DNA of 30,045 nucleotides. Origin: a virus. Of this stretch, positions 12,983-21,254 are shown piece after piece. The position numbers were made by a program, and so were the translations under genes. The notes under the pieces are model-generated. The model ran no database searches, was not told the DNA's origin, and saw only the letters and a program-made list of their open reading frames with translations. The number at the start of each line of letters is the position of its first letter. Positions within the stretch are counted from its first letter, which is position 1. The DNA lies in IMG/VR virus record IMGVR_UViG_3300048009_000065, positions 1-30,045 of that record. The stretch is one strand, 5' to 3'.

Positions 12983-15375
12983 TGAGAAAGGTACAGATAT
13001 ACGTTAACAATAAAAGGGTAGACTTATTTAACGATGAGAAGATAGTAGTTAAGTCTAGTGTTCAAGATATTGCAGACATTGCTAAAGTGTTTACCGACTT
13101 CTCGCAGAGCTTTACACTTCCAGCGAGTGACAACAACAACGAGATATTTGGGTTCTACTACAATAACGATAACGATAGCTTTGATGCCAATACGAGAGTA
13201 GATGCAAGAATAGAGATAGACTTTAATAAGTTCAGAAAAGGAAAGCTACAGCTTGAAGGTACAACGATAAAGAACAACCAAATAGAATCGTACAAGGTTA
13301 CTTTTTATGGAGATGTGGTAACGCTTAAAGATGTCATAGGAGAGGCAAAGCTAAGAGATTTGGACTATTCTAGTATATCACAAAATTACAGCGGTTCAGA
13401 TGTTCAAGACTCAATCACAGACCCTACGTTTAGAGATATACGTTTTCCTTTAATTAGTTCAGACAGAATCTGGACTTACAACGATGGAAGCGGTATAGAC
13501 TTACCAACTCAAGCAGTAAACTATCAAGAACTATTCCCAGCAGTTAGCGATGCTAAAATAATGGATATTATAGAGGACACTTTTAACGTAACTTTTCAAG
13601 GTAACTTTTTAACAGACCAGCGTTTTAAGAAGTCTTATACTTGGTGGAAAAATAGCAATAATCCAAACTTTACTTCTGAGCCAATAGATATAACTTTCAA
13701 TCCTCTTAATACTTCATGTACTACTAATATTCCAAACGCAGTAGGTACTAATGTTGTGAATGTTGAATATATAAATTTAAATACTACTCCTTTTGTTGTA
13801 AGTCCAAGTTTTATAGATTGGGTTTATAATTCGTTTATTCACAAAATAAAAATAGCAGTATTTAACACCTCTACAAGTAGTAATTTCTTTGTTGATGTTT
13901 ACAAGAACGGAACTCTAATAAACACTATAAGTGGCTCAAATAGTATTGTACAAGATGTTGTTGTACAAAACAACTCTACTGGATTAGATGATGAGTACAC
14001 GTTTCAATTTAGAAGTATAGGCGCTATGAGTTTTGACTTTAATATACAGTACACTTTTCAAGGATTGTACACCTTTGGTAGTTTTGGAATTCCTCAAGGC
14101 AGTAACTATTTAACAGAAACTTGCAACTACACAACTACTGGACTACTTACAAGTGGAACTCTAAATCTAACAACAACAGCTCCAGACATGAAAGTTACAG
14201 ACTGGTTGGCTGGTACTCTAAAGCAGTTCAATTTAACTTGCTATCCTTTGGATGAAGAAAAGACTTATCAGGTTGAGCCATTAGAAGACTGGTACGCTGC
14301 TGGAGATGTTATCGACATCACTAAGTATGTAAACACAGATACGATACAAGTAGACCGCTTAAAACTGTACAACGAAATCAACTTTGAATATGTAAAAAGT
14401 AAGGCGTTTTTAAACGATGCTTTTGAGGGTATAAACGCTAGACAGTACGGAAACCTAAAAGAAGTATTTAATAACGATGGTGGCAAGTACGAAGTTAAGC
14501 TACCTTTTGAAACTTTGCTTTTTACAAACTTCGATACTATTAACGGAAACTTGCAAGTATCTTACTGCTTAGAAGAGCCTACTGTACCAGTAAAGCCGTA
14601 CATACCAAAACCAGTAAAGCTGTATTTACAAGATTCTAAAGTATGTCAATTCTATTTCAACGATGGAACTAGTAATAACCTGGTATCTTCTTATATGCCA
14701 TTCGGTCAAGAGATACAGTACAATAACGCTGAGTACTCTATAAACTTTGGAGAGGAGGTAAGCTCACTATCCAACAACGTAGTAACAAACAGCTTGTACC
14801 AGACTTATTATCAATCTTACATTGTAAACTTATTCAATACCAAAAGTAGAAAAGTATCGCTAGAGTGTATGCTTCCTCTTGAGATTCTGACTAAGTTAAC
14901 TCTAGACGATGCGATTATAGTAAGAGATAAGAAGTACAGAATTAACGACATGACAAGCGATCTAACAAGCGGAATTGTAAAGATGGTTCTAGTTAGTGAC
15001 TTTGTAGATGAGAGAACGCTACAACCAACGCCTCCGCCTATACCAGATGTAGGAGGTACAATATACGTTCCAGTCAAAAATAAAAACGGAGGCTATACAG
15101 ATTTTCAAGCACCAATAGAAGCTCCATTTATTACCTCATCTATTCCGCTTCCATCTACTAGAGTAACTGGAGAACAGATTTGGACAATAACAGCACCAGC
15201 CAACACTACTGGACAAGATAGAACTCAGACTATAATATACTCCTCTTACTATGCAGATGGTTCGTTAGCGTGGACTAGAACGCTTGTAGTAACGCAAGAG
15301 GCATATAGTGACAAACTACTCACAGAAAGTGATGGTTCAATACTACAAGAAAACTTTGACAATATACTACTATGA
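12982..15375 (+). CDS. Large tail/baseplate protein with BACON-like C-terminal domain
   Basis: 797 residues. The N-terminal third (VQIYVNNKRVDLFNDEKIVV, FTDFSQSFTLPAS, LEGTTIKNNQIESYKVTFYGDV) looks like a tail hub or baseplate-type beta structure. The centre is strand-rich and Asn/Thr-rich. Around 700-785, EQIWTITAPANTTGQDRTQT ending in TLVVTQEAY has the BACON/Ig-like signature (an R/T-rich strand and a final V.Q.A strand), a domain common in Bacteroidetes carbohydrate-binding proteins. It precedes the tape measure, separated by a 48-residue ORF. Likely contributes to the tail tip and surface adhesion; the enzymatic state is unknown. Confidence 0.55.
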   Translation: MRKVQIYVNNKRVDLFNDEKIVVKSSVQDIADIAKVFTDFSQSFTLPASDNNNEIFGFYYNNDNDSFDANTRVDARIEIDFNKFRKGKLQLEGTTIKNNQIESYKVTFYGDVVTLKDVIGEAKLRDLDYSSISQNYSGSDVQDSITDPTFRDIRFPLISSDRIWTYNDGSGIDLPTQAVNYQELFPAVSDAKIMDIIEDTFNVTFQGNFLTDQRFKKSYTWWKNSNNPNFTSEPIDITFNPLNTSCTTNIPNAVGTNVVNVEYINLNTTPFVVSPSFIDWVYNSFIHKIKIAVFNTSTSSNFFVDVYKNGTLINTISGSNSIVQDVVVQNNSTGLDDEYTFQFRSIGAMSFDFNIQYTFQGLYTFGSFGIPQGSNYLTETCNYTTTGLLTSGTLNLTTTAPDMKVTDWLAGTLKQFNLTCYPLDEEKTYQVEPLEDWYAAGDVIDITKYVNTDTIQVDRLKLYNEINFEYVKSKAFLNDAFEGINARQYGNLKEVFNNDGGKYEVKLPFETLLFTNFDTINGNLQVSYCLEEPTVPVKPYIPKPVKLYLQDSKVCQFYFNDGTSNNLVSSYMPFGQEIQYNNAEYSINFGEEVSSLSNNVVTNSLYQTYYQSYIVNLFNTKSRKVSLECMLPLEILTKLTLDDAIIVRDKKYRINDMTSDLTSGIVKMVLVSDFVDERTLQPTPPPIPDVGGTIYVPVKNKNGGYTDFQAPIEAPFITSSIPLPSTRVTGEQIWTITAPANTTGQDRTQTIIYSSYYADGSLAWTRTLVVTQEAYSDKLLTESDGSILQENFDNILL

Positions 15376-15518
15376 TAGATTTATTAATACAGATGTTAAA
15401 AGTCTCAGACTTCTACGGAGAGAGCGAACTAATAGACATAGCAAAAGGAAAGCACAAGATAAGCAAATCAATTAAAGAGAAGTCTAAACAGATTAAAAGA
15501 GAGAAAGCATGGCAGTAA
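15372..15518 (+). CDS. Small basic hypothetical protein, 48 aa
   Basis: ATG at 15372 overlaps the stop of the 797-residue gene (ATGA), and the TAA at 15516-15518 lies 10 bases inside the tape measure gene. The 48-residue product (MIDLLIQMLKVSDFYGESEL...) ends in a lysine-rich helix. Tight packing on both sides and no other occupant of the gap support it as real. Function unknown. Confidence 0.6.
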   Translation: MIDLLIQMLKVSDFYGESELIDIAKGKHKISKSIKEKSKQIKREKAWQ

Positions 15519-17668
15519 AAAAGACCGTTGAAATAGATATTAAAAGCAACAGCAAAAAAGCGGATAAGGATTTAAAAGAAATAAAAAAAGACATTGACGC
15601 TATTGGGAAAAGCGCAAAGAAAAATCTATCTGGAGAGAATGCTAAAAAGCTAAACAAAGAACTTGACAAAACAGCTCAAGCTGCTAAGAATACAAAGACT
15701 AGATTAAGAGAGCTTGAGGATGAGTTAGCAGATATCGGAGATGTTAACAGTCCACAGTTTCAGAAGTTAGCAAAAGAGGCTGGTGTACTAAGAGACCAAA
15801 TGAATAACGCTAAGGCTGCGGTTCGTAGTATGTCGGCAGACTTTCCAAGATTGCAATTAGGTGTTCAAGCATTTCAAGCGATTGGAGGAGCTGCTCAAGG
15901 TGCAATGGGTGCGGCTGCTTTATTTGGTTCTGAGAATGAAGAGGTAACTAAGAGCATTCAAAAGCTAATGGCTGTACAGTCAATCCTAAATAGTGTTAAC
16001 GCTGTTGCCAATGCTTTAAGTGATGAGACAGCACTAGGTTTAAAAGTAAGAACTGTATTAACAAACCTACAAGCAAAGGGGGATAAAAAATTAACACTTG
16101 CAACTATAAGACAAACAGCAGTACAAACAGCAGCTACGGCTGCTACTAAAGTAGCTACTGTTGGAATGAGAATCTTTAATGCAGTAGTAAACGCAAATCC
16201 TTTATTTTTGTTGGTGACTGCTATTACTGCTGTTGTCGGAGCATTTGCTTGGTTTTTCTCTAGCTCTGAAGACTTAGAAGCGCAAAATGAAAAACTAAAC
16301 GCAAGTTTTGATAGGCAGATTGAGAAGATGGATAAGCTGTCTAATAGACGAAAGAAAAACGCAGAAGAAGCTAGTAGAGAACTAGAGGCTAGTATTAAAA
16401 AAGAAATTCAACTTCTAAAAGAAAAAGGAGCGGATGCTGAACTACTTAGAGATGTTGAACTTGGATTTGAAGTACAACGAATACAGCAAAGGTTAAAAAA
16501 CGCAGAAGCCGAAGAAAAAGAAAGAGTTGATAGAATTAAAGCTAACAAAGACTTTTATAATGATGCAGCTAAAAGAAGAAGAAAGGCTTACAAAGAAGAA
16601 GAGTACGAGCTTGGCGATAGCATTAATCAAAAGATGAAAGCCAGAAGAAAAGAAAACGAACAATTAATTCTTTTAAACAACGAATATAACACAAAAAAGA
16701 TAGAGCTAAATACTGAATTAGAAATAATATTATCTAAGAATAGAGAGAATAATAGAAAAGACGAAGAGGCAGATTACAAAGCTAGACAAGATAGATACAA
16801 AGAATTCTTACAAAAAAAGGAAGCTGCAAGAAAGCAAATAGAAGACTTAACAAACCAAGCTATTGAAGACGATGAACAAAGAGAAATAGCAAAAGCAAAA
16901 ACAAAGCACGAGAGAGACATAGAAAACATAGTAGGAACAGAAGACCAGAAGAACCAAATTAAAATATTAAAGGCAGACGAACTAGAAAAAAAGTTAGCTG
17001 AAATAAGAGCTAAATATAGAGAAGAAGAAATACCTTTAAGAAAACAAGCCGACTTAACAGAAGAAACAGCGAATATAGATGCAGCAGTAGCAAAAAGGAA
17101 AACAGAAGAACAAACTCAAAAGTATCTAAAAGAATACGATGAAGAGGAAGCACAAAGAAAGAGAGACTTAGCAGACCAAAGATTAAGTTTAGCTTCTGAA
17201 ACTTTCGGAGCTTTGGGAGACCTAGCAACTGCATTCGCTAAAGATGATGAGAAGTCAGCAGAGAGAGCGTTTAAAGTTAATAAAGCAGTTGGTATAGCTC
17301 AAGCAGTAATAAGTACGGCTCAAGGTGTAATGGCTCAACTATCAGTTCCTCAAGATGCTTTGACTGGTGCTAACTTTGTAAAGGCTGGAATAGTAGCAGC
17401 TACTGGTGCGGCTCAAATTGCTACAATAGCAAAAAGTAAGTTTCAAGGCGGTGCTGCTGGTAGTAGTCCAACTGCTCCAAGTGGTAGCGTATCTACTCCA
17501 TCATCACAGCCAGCGAGTTTCAACGTAGTAGGTAATTCTGGAGTAAATCAATTAGCTGAGACTTTAGGCAATCAAGGACAACAACCTATACAAGCGTTTG
17601 TAGTAGGTTCTGAGGTTACAACTCAGCAGAGCTTAGATAGAAATAAAGTAGAAACAGCGACACTATAA
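15509..17668 (+). CDS. Tail tape measure protein
   Basis: 719 residues with typical tape-measure architecture: a charged coiled-coil N-terminus (1-110), Ala/Gly-rich hydrophobic segments around 115-140 and 225-250 (NANPLFLLVTAITAVVGAFAWFF), a long Lys/Glu coiled coil (about 255-560) and a Gly/Ser/Ala-rich C-terminus that ends AFVVGSEVTTQQSLDRNK, an ending common in Bacteroidetes tape measures. It sets tail length; at roughly 1.5 angstrom per residue the tail would be near 100 nm, in keeping with a siphovirus. No lytic transglycosylase or peptidase domain is visible. The stop is followed 4 bases later by a stable hairpin. Confidence 0.88.
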   Translation: MAVKKTVEIDIKSNSKKADKDLKEIKKDIDAIGKSAKKNLSGENAKKLNKELDKTAQAAKNTKTRLRELEDELADIGDVNSPQFQKLAKEAGVLRDQMNNAKAAVRSMSADFPRLQLGVQAFQAIGGAAQGAMGAAALFGSENEEVTKSIQKLMAVQSILNSVNAVANALSDETALGLKVRTVLTNLQAKGDKKLTLATIRQTAVQTAATAATKVATVGMRIFNAVVNANPLFLLVTAITAVVGAFAWFFSSSEDLEAQNEKLNASFDRQIEKMDKLSNRRKKNAEEASRELEASIKKEIQLLKEKGADAELLRDVELGFEVQRIQQRLKNAEAEEKERVDRIKANKDFYNDAAKRRRKAYKEEEYELGDSINQKMKARRKENEQLILLNNEYNTKKIELNTELEIILSKNRENNRKDEEADYKARQDRYKEFLQKKEAARKQIEDLTNQAIEDDEQREIAKAKTKHERDIENIVGTEDQKNQIKILKADELEKKLAEIRAKYREEEIPLRKQADLTEETANIDAAVAKRKTEEQTQKYLKEYDEEEAQRKRDLADQRLSLASETFGALGDLATAFAKDDEKSAERAFKVNKAVGIAQAVISTAQGVMAQLSVPQDALTGANFVKAGIVAATGAAQIATIAKSKFQGGAAGSSPTAPSGSVSTPSSQPASFNVVGNSGVNQLAETLGNQGQQPIQAFVVGSEVTTQQSLDRNKVETATL

Positions 17669-17696
17669 AAAAAGGGTAGGAAACCACGCCTACCCT
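17667..17696 (-). terminator. Minus-strand intrinsic terminator
   Basis: Perfect 8-bp stem (17673-17680 with 17689-17696), 8-base loop. Read on the - strand it is followed by T7 (A7 at 17667-17673 on +). On the + strand there is no T tract after the stem, unlike every other terminator here. Its orientation implies an antisense transcript ending here, although it may also slow + strand transcription. Confidence 0.5.
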
Positions 17697-17778
17697 AATA
17701 CCTAACCTTAAAGAAACTAAGGGAACATAAATAAATAAATTAAATTAAATTTTGCTCTCAATAGCAGATGCAAATATA
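17667..17778 (-). ncRNA. Candidate minus-strand small RNA
   Basis: The 154-base gap 17669-17822 has no gene. On the - strand it holds a TATATTTG box (17771-17778 in + coordinates), then about 100 bases with two hairpins (CCTTA/TAAGG at 17706-17722 and the 8-bp stem at 17673-17696) and a T7 tail. This is the layout of a small terminated RNA. The -33 partner is weak: TTG lies 16 or 23 bases upstream rather than 19-20. It would overlap only the last two bases of the tape measure gene. Speculative. Confidence 0.3.
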
Positions 17779-17792
17779 ACAAAAGAATTTAA

Positions 17793-17819
17793 AACAAAAC
17801 ACAAAAAACTAGTTAAATA
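17793..17819 (+). promoter_or_regulatory. Candidate late promoter 3 (AACAAAA-N11-AGTTAAATA)
   Basis: AACAAAA at 17793-17799, 11 bases, AGTTAAATA at 17811-17819, then ATG at 17823. Same spacing as the other four sites, with the -10-like half 3 bases before the start codon. Confidence 0.5.
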
Positions 17820-17822
17820 AAT

Positions 17823-18743
17823 ATGCAGACTATAGAACTATTTATCAAAGACGAAGACGAAGATGGAGTATTCGCAATTTCGCTAGTAGAAAATCCAGCT
17901 ATCATGGAGGACTTTATAGCACTATCTGAGGAAGACGCTAACAAGTTCACAGTAGAATTAAAGACTATTGATGAAGAGAGAAAAGTAGTAGTAGGATACG
18001 CTTTAATTCCAGACCTTGAAATACCTAGAGTTAAAGATGGTAAGCAGTTCAATATCATAATGTCAAAAGAGACAGTTTCTAAAGCTGCTGAATTGTACAT
18101 GAAGAACTTAAACCTAAACAACGTAACAAGCGAACACGAGAAGCCGGTAAAAGACTGCTGCGTTATTGAGAGCTGGATAGTAGAAGACAAAGATAACGAC
18201 AAGGCTAATATGTACGGACTTGAGCCTAAAGGTGGAGAGTGGGTAGTAATGATGTCACTAAGTGATTCAGAGTACAGCAAGGCAAAAGATGGTACTTACA
18301 AAGGTTTCAGTATAGAAGCAATCTTTCAAGGCTTTGAGGCTTTGCAAATGAATGAAGAGGTAGAGCTTGAATCATATAACGACTATCCGCAAAGCGCAAA
18401 GAACAACGCTAAGAAAGTTTTAAAGTGGAGAGATGAGTACGGAGATGAGGTACAAGGAATGACAAGAATAGGCTGGACTCGTGCAAACCAATTAGCAAAG
18501 GGAGAAAATATCACAAGAGATACAATTGCTAGAATGGCATCTTTTAAACGTCACGAAAAGAACGCAGAAGTAAGCGAAGAGTTTAAAGATACTCCATGGA
18601 AAGATAAAGGTAGAGTAGCTTGGCTTGGATGGGGTGGAGCTTCTGGCATTAACTGGGCGATTGATAAACTAAAGTCCATAGATAACAAGTCTGAGCTTAA
18701 AGACATAGTAGAACAGATTAAAAATATTATTGAATCTAAGTAA
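17823..18743 (+). CDS. Prohead protease (XkdF/S78-like) with extra C-terminal domain
   Basis: 306 residues. The first half fits the XkdF-like prohead protease group: VVVGYALIPDLEIPR (about 55-69), TSEHEKP with candidate catalytic His105, and YKGFSIEA with candidate Ser163. The second half (about 186-290: YPQSAKNNAKKVLKWRDEYG, GWTRANQLAKGENITRDTIARMASF, then WKDKGRVAWLGWGG) is a separate helical domain, known fused to phage head proteins, with no function assigned to it that I know of. It would cleave scaffold and capsid termini during prohead maturation. The scaffold and capsid genes follow directly. Confidence 0.8.
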   Translation: MQTIELFIKDEDEDGVFAISLVENPAIMEDFIALSEEDANKFTVELKTIDEERKVVVGYALIPDLEIPRVKDGKQFNIIMSKETVSKAAELYMKNLNLNNVTSEHEKPVKDCCVIESWIVEDKDNDKANMYGLEPKGGEWVVMMSLSDSEYSKAKDGTYKGFSIEAIFQGFEALQMNEEVELESYNDYPQSAKNNAKKVLKWRDEYGDEVQGMTRIGWTRANQLAKGENITRDTIARMASFKRHEKNAEVSEEFKDTPWKDKGRVAWLGWGGASGINWAIDKLKSIDNKSELKDIVEQIKNIIESK

Positions 18744-18893
18744 ATGAGACGTAAAAAGAAATACGCTACAAAGCTAACAGCAGAGGAGTACGAAAAGTTA
18801 ACTGGACAGCGTATAGGTTCTCTAGTTAATCAAGGCGTGAGCAATGTTGTAAACGTAAATACTGAGCGTACTATTATCAACGTAAGCAGTTAA
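18744..18893 (+). CDS. Small hypothetical protein, 49 aa
   Basis: The ATG at 18744 immediately follows the protease stop (TAA ATG). Encodes a basic start (MRRKKKYATKLTAEEYEKL) and a Val/Asn-rich end. Gene-like packing, and it fills most of the space before the candidate late promoter at 18900. Not recognised. Confidence 0.55.
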   Translation: MRRKKKYATKLTAEEYEKLTGQRIGSLVNQGVSNVVNVNTERTIINVSS

Positions 18894-18899
18894 AAATAA

Positions 18900-18926
18900 A
18901 ACAAATCAATAATAAGTAGTTATATA
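18900..18926 (+). promoter_or_regulatory. Candidate late promoter 4 (AACAAAT-N11-AGTTATA)
   Basis: AACAAAT at 18900-18906, 11 bases, AGTTATA at 18918-18924, 18 bases before the scaffold ATG. Would drive scaffold and major capsid protein. Confidence 0.6.
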
Positions 18927-18942
18927 GTTAAATATCCAACAA

Positions 18943-19590
18943 ATGAAAGAGCAAATTAATACAATTTTAAAAGCAGTAGGCTTGAAAGCCGAAGAGATTA
19001 AACTAGCTGAGGCTAAGTTAAAAGATGGCGTTACAATGATTGAAGCTACTCCAGACTTCGAAGCTGGTGCAGCAGTAATGGTAAAAACAGAAGACGAGCA
19101 ACTTATTCCAGTTCCAGTATCTGGAGAAGGAGAAGCTTACGAACTCGAAGATGGTAGAGCGTTCAAAGTAGCAGAAGAAGGAGTTATTTCTGAAATGGTA
19201 GAAGTTGAAGAAGAAGCAGAAGAGCCAACAGAAGAAGTATCGGAGGAAGTTACAGAAGAACCAGCAGAAGAAGTTGAGGCATCTGAGGAAGTACGACCAG
19301 CTAAATCTATCATTGAGTCAGTAGTTAAAGAAACTAAGTTCTCAAAAGAAAGCGCACTAATCGAAGCGTTGACTGCTGAAATTACAGAGCTTAAATCACA
19401 GCTTGAAGCATCAACAAAAGTTGAAGAGGTAGAAGAAGAGGTAACTGAGGAAGTAGAGCTTTCAGAGGTTAAGCCTATCACTCACAATCCAGAGCCAAAA
19501 GCAGAAGTAAAACTACACACTTTCGGAAACAAAAGAAAGAGAGGTACTACTGATTCTGTAATGAGTAAAATAGCAAAATTGAATAAATAA
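18943..19590 (+). CDS. Capsid scaffold protein
   Basis: 215 residues, immediately before the major capsid gene. The middle (about 80-180) is extremely acidic, with repeated EEVTEE and EEVEE blocks interrupted by a predicted coiled coil (FSKESALIEALTAEITELKSQLE). The C-terminus is basic (FGNKRKRGTTDSVMSKIAKLNK), as in scaffolds that bind the inner capsid wall through a positive tail. Scaffolds are cleaved or expelled after assembly, probably here by the protease encoded upstream. Sequence identity is not diagnostic; composition and position carry the call. Confidence 0.7.
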   Translation: MKEQINTILKAVGLKAEEIKLAEAKLKDGVTMIEATPDFEAGAAVMVKTEDEQLIPVPVSGEGEAYELEDGRAFKVAEEGVISEMVEVEEEAEEPTEEVSEEVTEEPAEEVEASEEVRPAKSIIESVVKETKFSKESALIEALTAEITELKSQLEASTKVEEVEEEVTEEVELSEVKPITHNPEPKAEVKLHTFGNKRKRGTTDSVMSKIAKLNK

Positions 19591-19614
19591 TAATTTTTTT
19601 AATAAACAACAAAA

Positions 19615-20556
19615 ATGGCAACAACAACAAACATTACAACTACATACGCTGGAGAAAAAGCAGCTGGATATGTAGCAGCAGCGTTATTGAGCGCTAACAC
19701 TATTGAGAATGGCGGTATTACAGTAAAGCCAAACGTAAAGTACAAAGAAGTATTGAAAAGAGTATCTACTGACGATTTGTTAGCAGATGGTTCTTGTGAC
19801 TTCTCAGCAACTTCTACACTTACTTTGGATGAGAAGATTCTTGAGCCAGAAACTTTCCAATTAAACTTGCAACTTTGTAAGGCAGATTTCCGTTCAGATT
19901 GGGATGCAATCGAAATGGGATATTCTGCATTCGATGAGCTTCCGGCATCTTTCGCTGATTTCTTAATTGGACACGTAGCAGCTAAAGTAGCTGGTAAGAT
20001 GGAGCAAAACATCTGGTCTGGAGTTAACGCTAACGCTGGAGAATTCGATGGTTTCGAAACTTTGTTAGCAGCAGAGGCTGAGCTTCCAGCTGGACAGCAA
20101 ATCGCAGCAATCGCTGGAGGAGTTGACGCTGGTAACGTAATCGCTGAACTTGGAAAAGTAGTAGACGCAATTCCTACACGTTTGTACGGAGAGGAAGGAC
20201 TTACTCTTTACGTTTCTTCTAACGTTTACAGAGCTTATGTACGTTCACTTGGTGGATTCGGAGCTAACGGACTTGGAGCAGCTGGTGTTAACGCACAAGG
20301 TAACAACCAAATGTTCGGAGATTTAATGTTCGATGGTATTCCATTGTTCATGTGTAACGGAATGTCTGACGATACAGCTATCTGTACTACTAAAGATAAC
20401 TTGTACTTCGGTACTGGTTTGGCTTCTGATTCACAAGAAGTGAAAGTTTTGGACATGAGCGATTTGGATGGTTCACAAAATGTACGTGTAATCATGAGAA
20501 TGACTGCTGGAGTTCAGTACGCTTTCGCTGGTGACGTTGTAACTTACGGAATCTAA
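19615..20556 (+). CDS. Major capsid protein (HK97 fold)
   Basis: 313 residues. Segments such as KYKEVLKRVSTDDLLADGSC near the N-terminus, NLQLCKADFRSDWDAIEMG (about 83-101), KMEQNIWSGV (near 126-135) and a final AFAGDVVTYGI strand are the pattern of Bacteroidetes phage HK97-like capsids. It has no N-terminal delta domain, so the separate scaffold gene fits. Codon use is more biased than in neighbours (many GGA, GCT, AAC, TTC codons), as expected for the most abundant virion protein. A strong terminator follows. Confidence 0.85.
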   Translation: MATTTNITTTYAGEKAAGYVAAALLSANTIENGGITVKPNVKYKEVLKRVSTDDLLADGSCDFSATSTLTLDEKILEPETFQLNLQLCKADFRSDWDAIEMGYSAFDELPASFADFLIGHVAAKVAGKMEQNIWSGVNANAGEFDGFETLLAAEAELPAGQQIAAIAGGVDAGNVIAELGKVVDAIPTRLYGEEGLTLYVSSNVYRAYVRSLGGFGANGLGAAGVNAQGNNQMFGDLMFDGIPLFMCNGMSDDTAICTTKDNLYFGTGLASDSQEVKVLDMSDLDGSQNVRVIMRMTAGVQYAFAGDVVTYGI

Positions 20557-20582
20557 GAATTAATTATTAACCAATAAAAAGA

Positions 20583-20611
20583 GGGGAGGTAAAATGCCTT
20601 CCCTTTTTTTT
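20583..20611 (+). terminator. Rho-independent terminator after capsid gene
   Basis: A 7-bp G/C-rich stem (20583-20589 with 20597-20603, one wobble), 7-base loop and T8. Confidence 0.88.
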
Positions 20612-20629
20612 ATATAAAACTTTAAAAAT

Positions 20630-21169
20630 ATGTCATGTGACTTATCATTAGGCAGAATAGAGCCTTGTAAAGATGTAGTAGGTGGATTGGATGCAATTTA
20701 CTTCATCAATTACGAAGATGCTCCTCTTTCTGGTATCGTTTACGATACAACAAATACAGACGTTATCGAAACTCTAGGAACTGGTATCGACTGCTACAAA
20801 TACGAATTGAAAGGTACTTCTTCTTTCGAGCAAACTATTACAAGCTCAAGAGATAACGGTACTACTTTCTTCGAGCAAGTGTTGAACTTGTCTCTAAAGA
20901 AGCAAGATTTAGCTACTCACAAAGAAGTTAAATTGTTGTCTTTCGGTCGCCCTCATATCATTGTAAAAGACCACAACAACAATTTCTTTTACTGTGGTCT
21001 AGAGCATGGAGCAGAGGTAACTGGTGGTACTATATCAACAGGGGCTGCATTTGGTGACGCCTCAGGATACAATATCACTCTTACTGCACAAGAGCGTATT
21101 CCTGCAAATTTCTTTGAAGCAACAGACGAGGCTGGACTTGTAACGGCTGGATTGGTTATTAACTCATAA
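20630..21169 (+). CDS. Probable major tail tube protein
   Basis: 179 residues, strand-rich, with no membrane segment. It opens with LGRIEPCKDVVGGLDAIYFINY; YELKGTSSFEQTITSS and FFEQVLNLSLKKQD (about 56-95) precede FYCGLEHGAEVTGGTISTG and a GYNITLTAQERIPANF end. This order of strands and the GxExTGGT..TG...GD..GY motif recur in Bacteroidetes phage tail-tube-like proteins. It sits between two terminators right after the capsid gene, consistent with high separate expression. Another virion protein such as a decoration protein is possible. Confidence 0.55.
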   Translation: MSCDLSLGRIEPCKDVVGGLDAIYFINYEDAPLSGIVYDTTNTDVIETLGTGIDCYKYELKGTSSFEQTITSSRDNGTTFFEQVLNLSLKKQDLATHKEVKLLSFGRPHIIVKDHNNNFFYCGLEHGAEVTGGTISTGAAFGDASGYNITLTAQERIPANFFEATDEAGLVTAGLVINS

Positions 21170-21191
21170 TCAACAAAACAATCTTTTAAAG

Positions 21192-21218
21192 CCCTTGCCT
21201 TTTGGTAGGGGTTTTTTT
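21192..21218 (+). terminator. Rho-independent terminator
   Basis: An 8-bp stem (21192-21199 with 21204-21211, two wobbles), TTTT-type loop and T7 tail, 22 bases after the tail-tube stop. Confidence 0.88.
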
Positions 21219-21224
21219 ATTTAA

Positions 21225-21251
21225 AACAAATTCTTTTTTTTTAGTTATATA
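21225..21251 (+). promoter_or_regulatory. Candidate late promoter 5 (AACAAAT-N11-AGTTATA)
   Basis: AACAAAT at 21225-21231, 11 bases, AGTTATA at 21243-21249, ATG at 21255. Placed between a terminator and the portal block, exactly where a new promoter is needed. Confidence 0.65.
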
Positions 21252-21254
21252 AGT

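Noticed and set aside
17813-18280. Long minus-strand open frames opposite the protease, scaffold (19137-19481) and capsid (19599-20012) genes
   Set aside because: They are serine-rich low-complexity mirror translations of strongly biased + strand genes, with no start context or family signature.
19591-20629. Additional late-motif copies before the capsid or tail-tube genes
   Set aside because: No AACAAA-N11-AGTT pair is present in these gaps; the capsid gene can be read from the 18900 site, and the tail-tube gene start remains unexplained.
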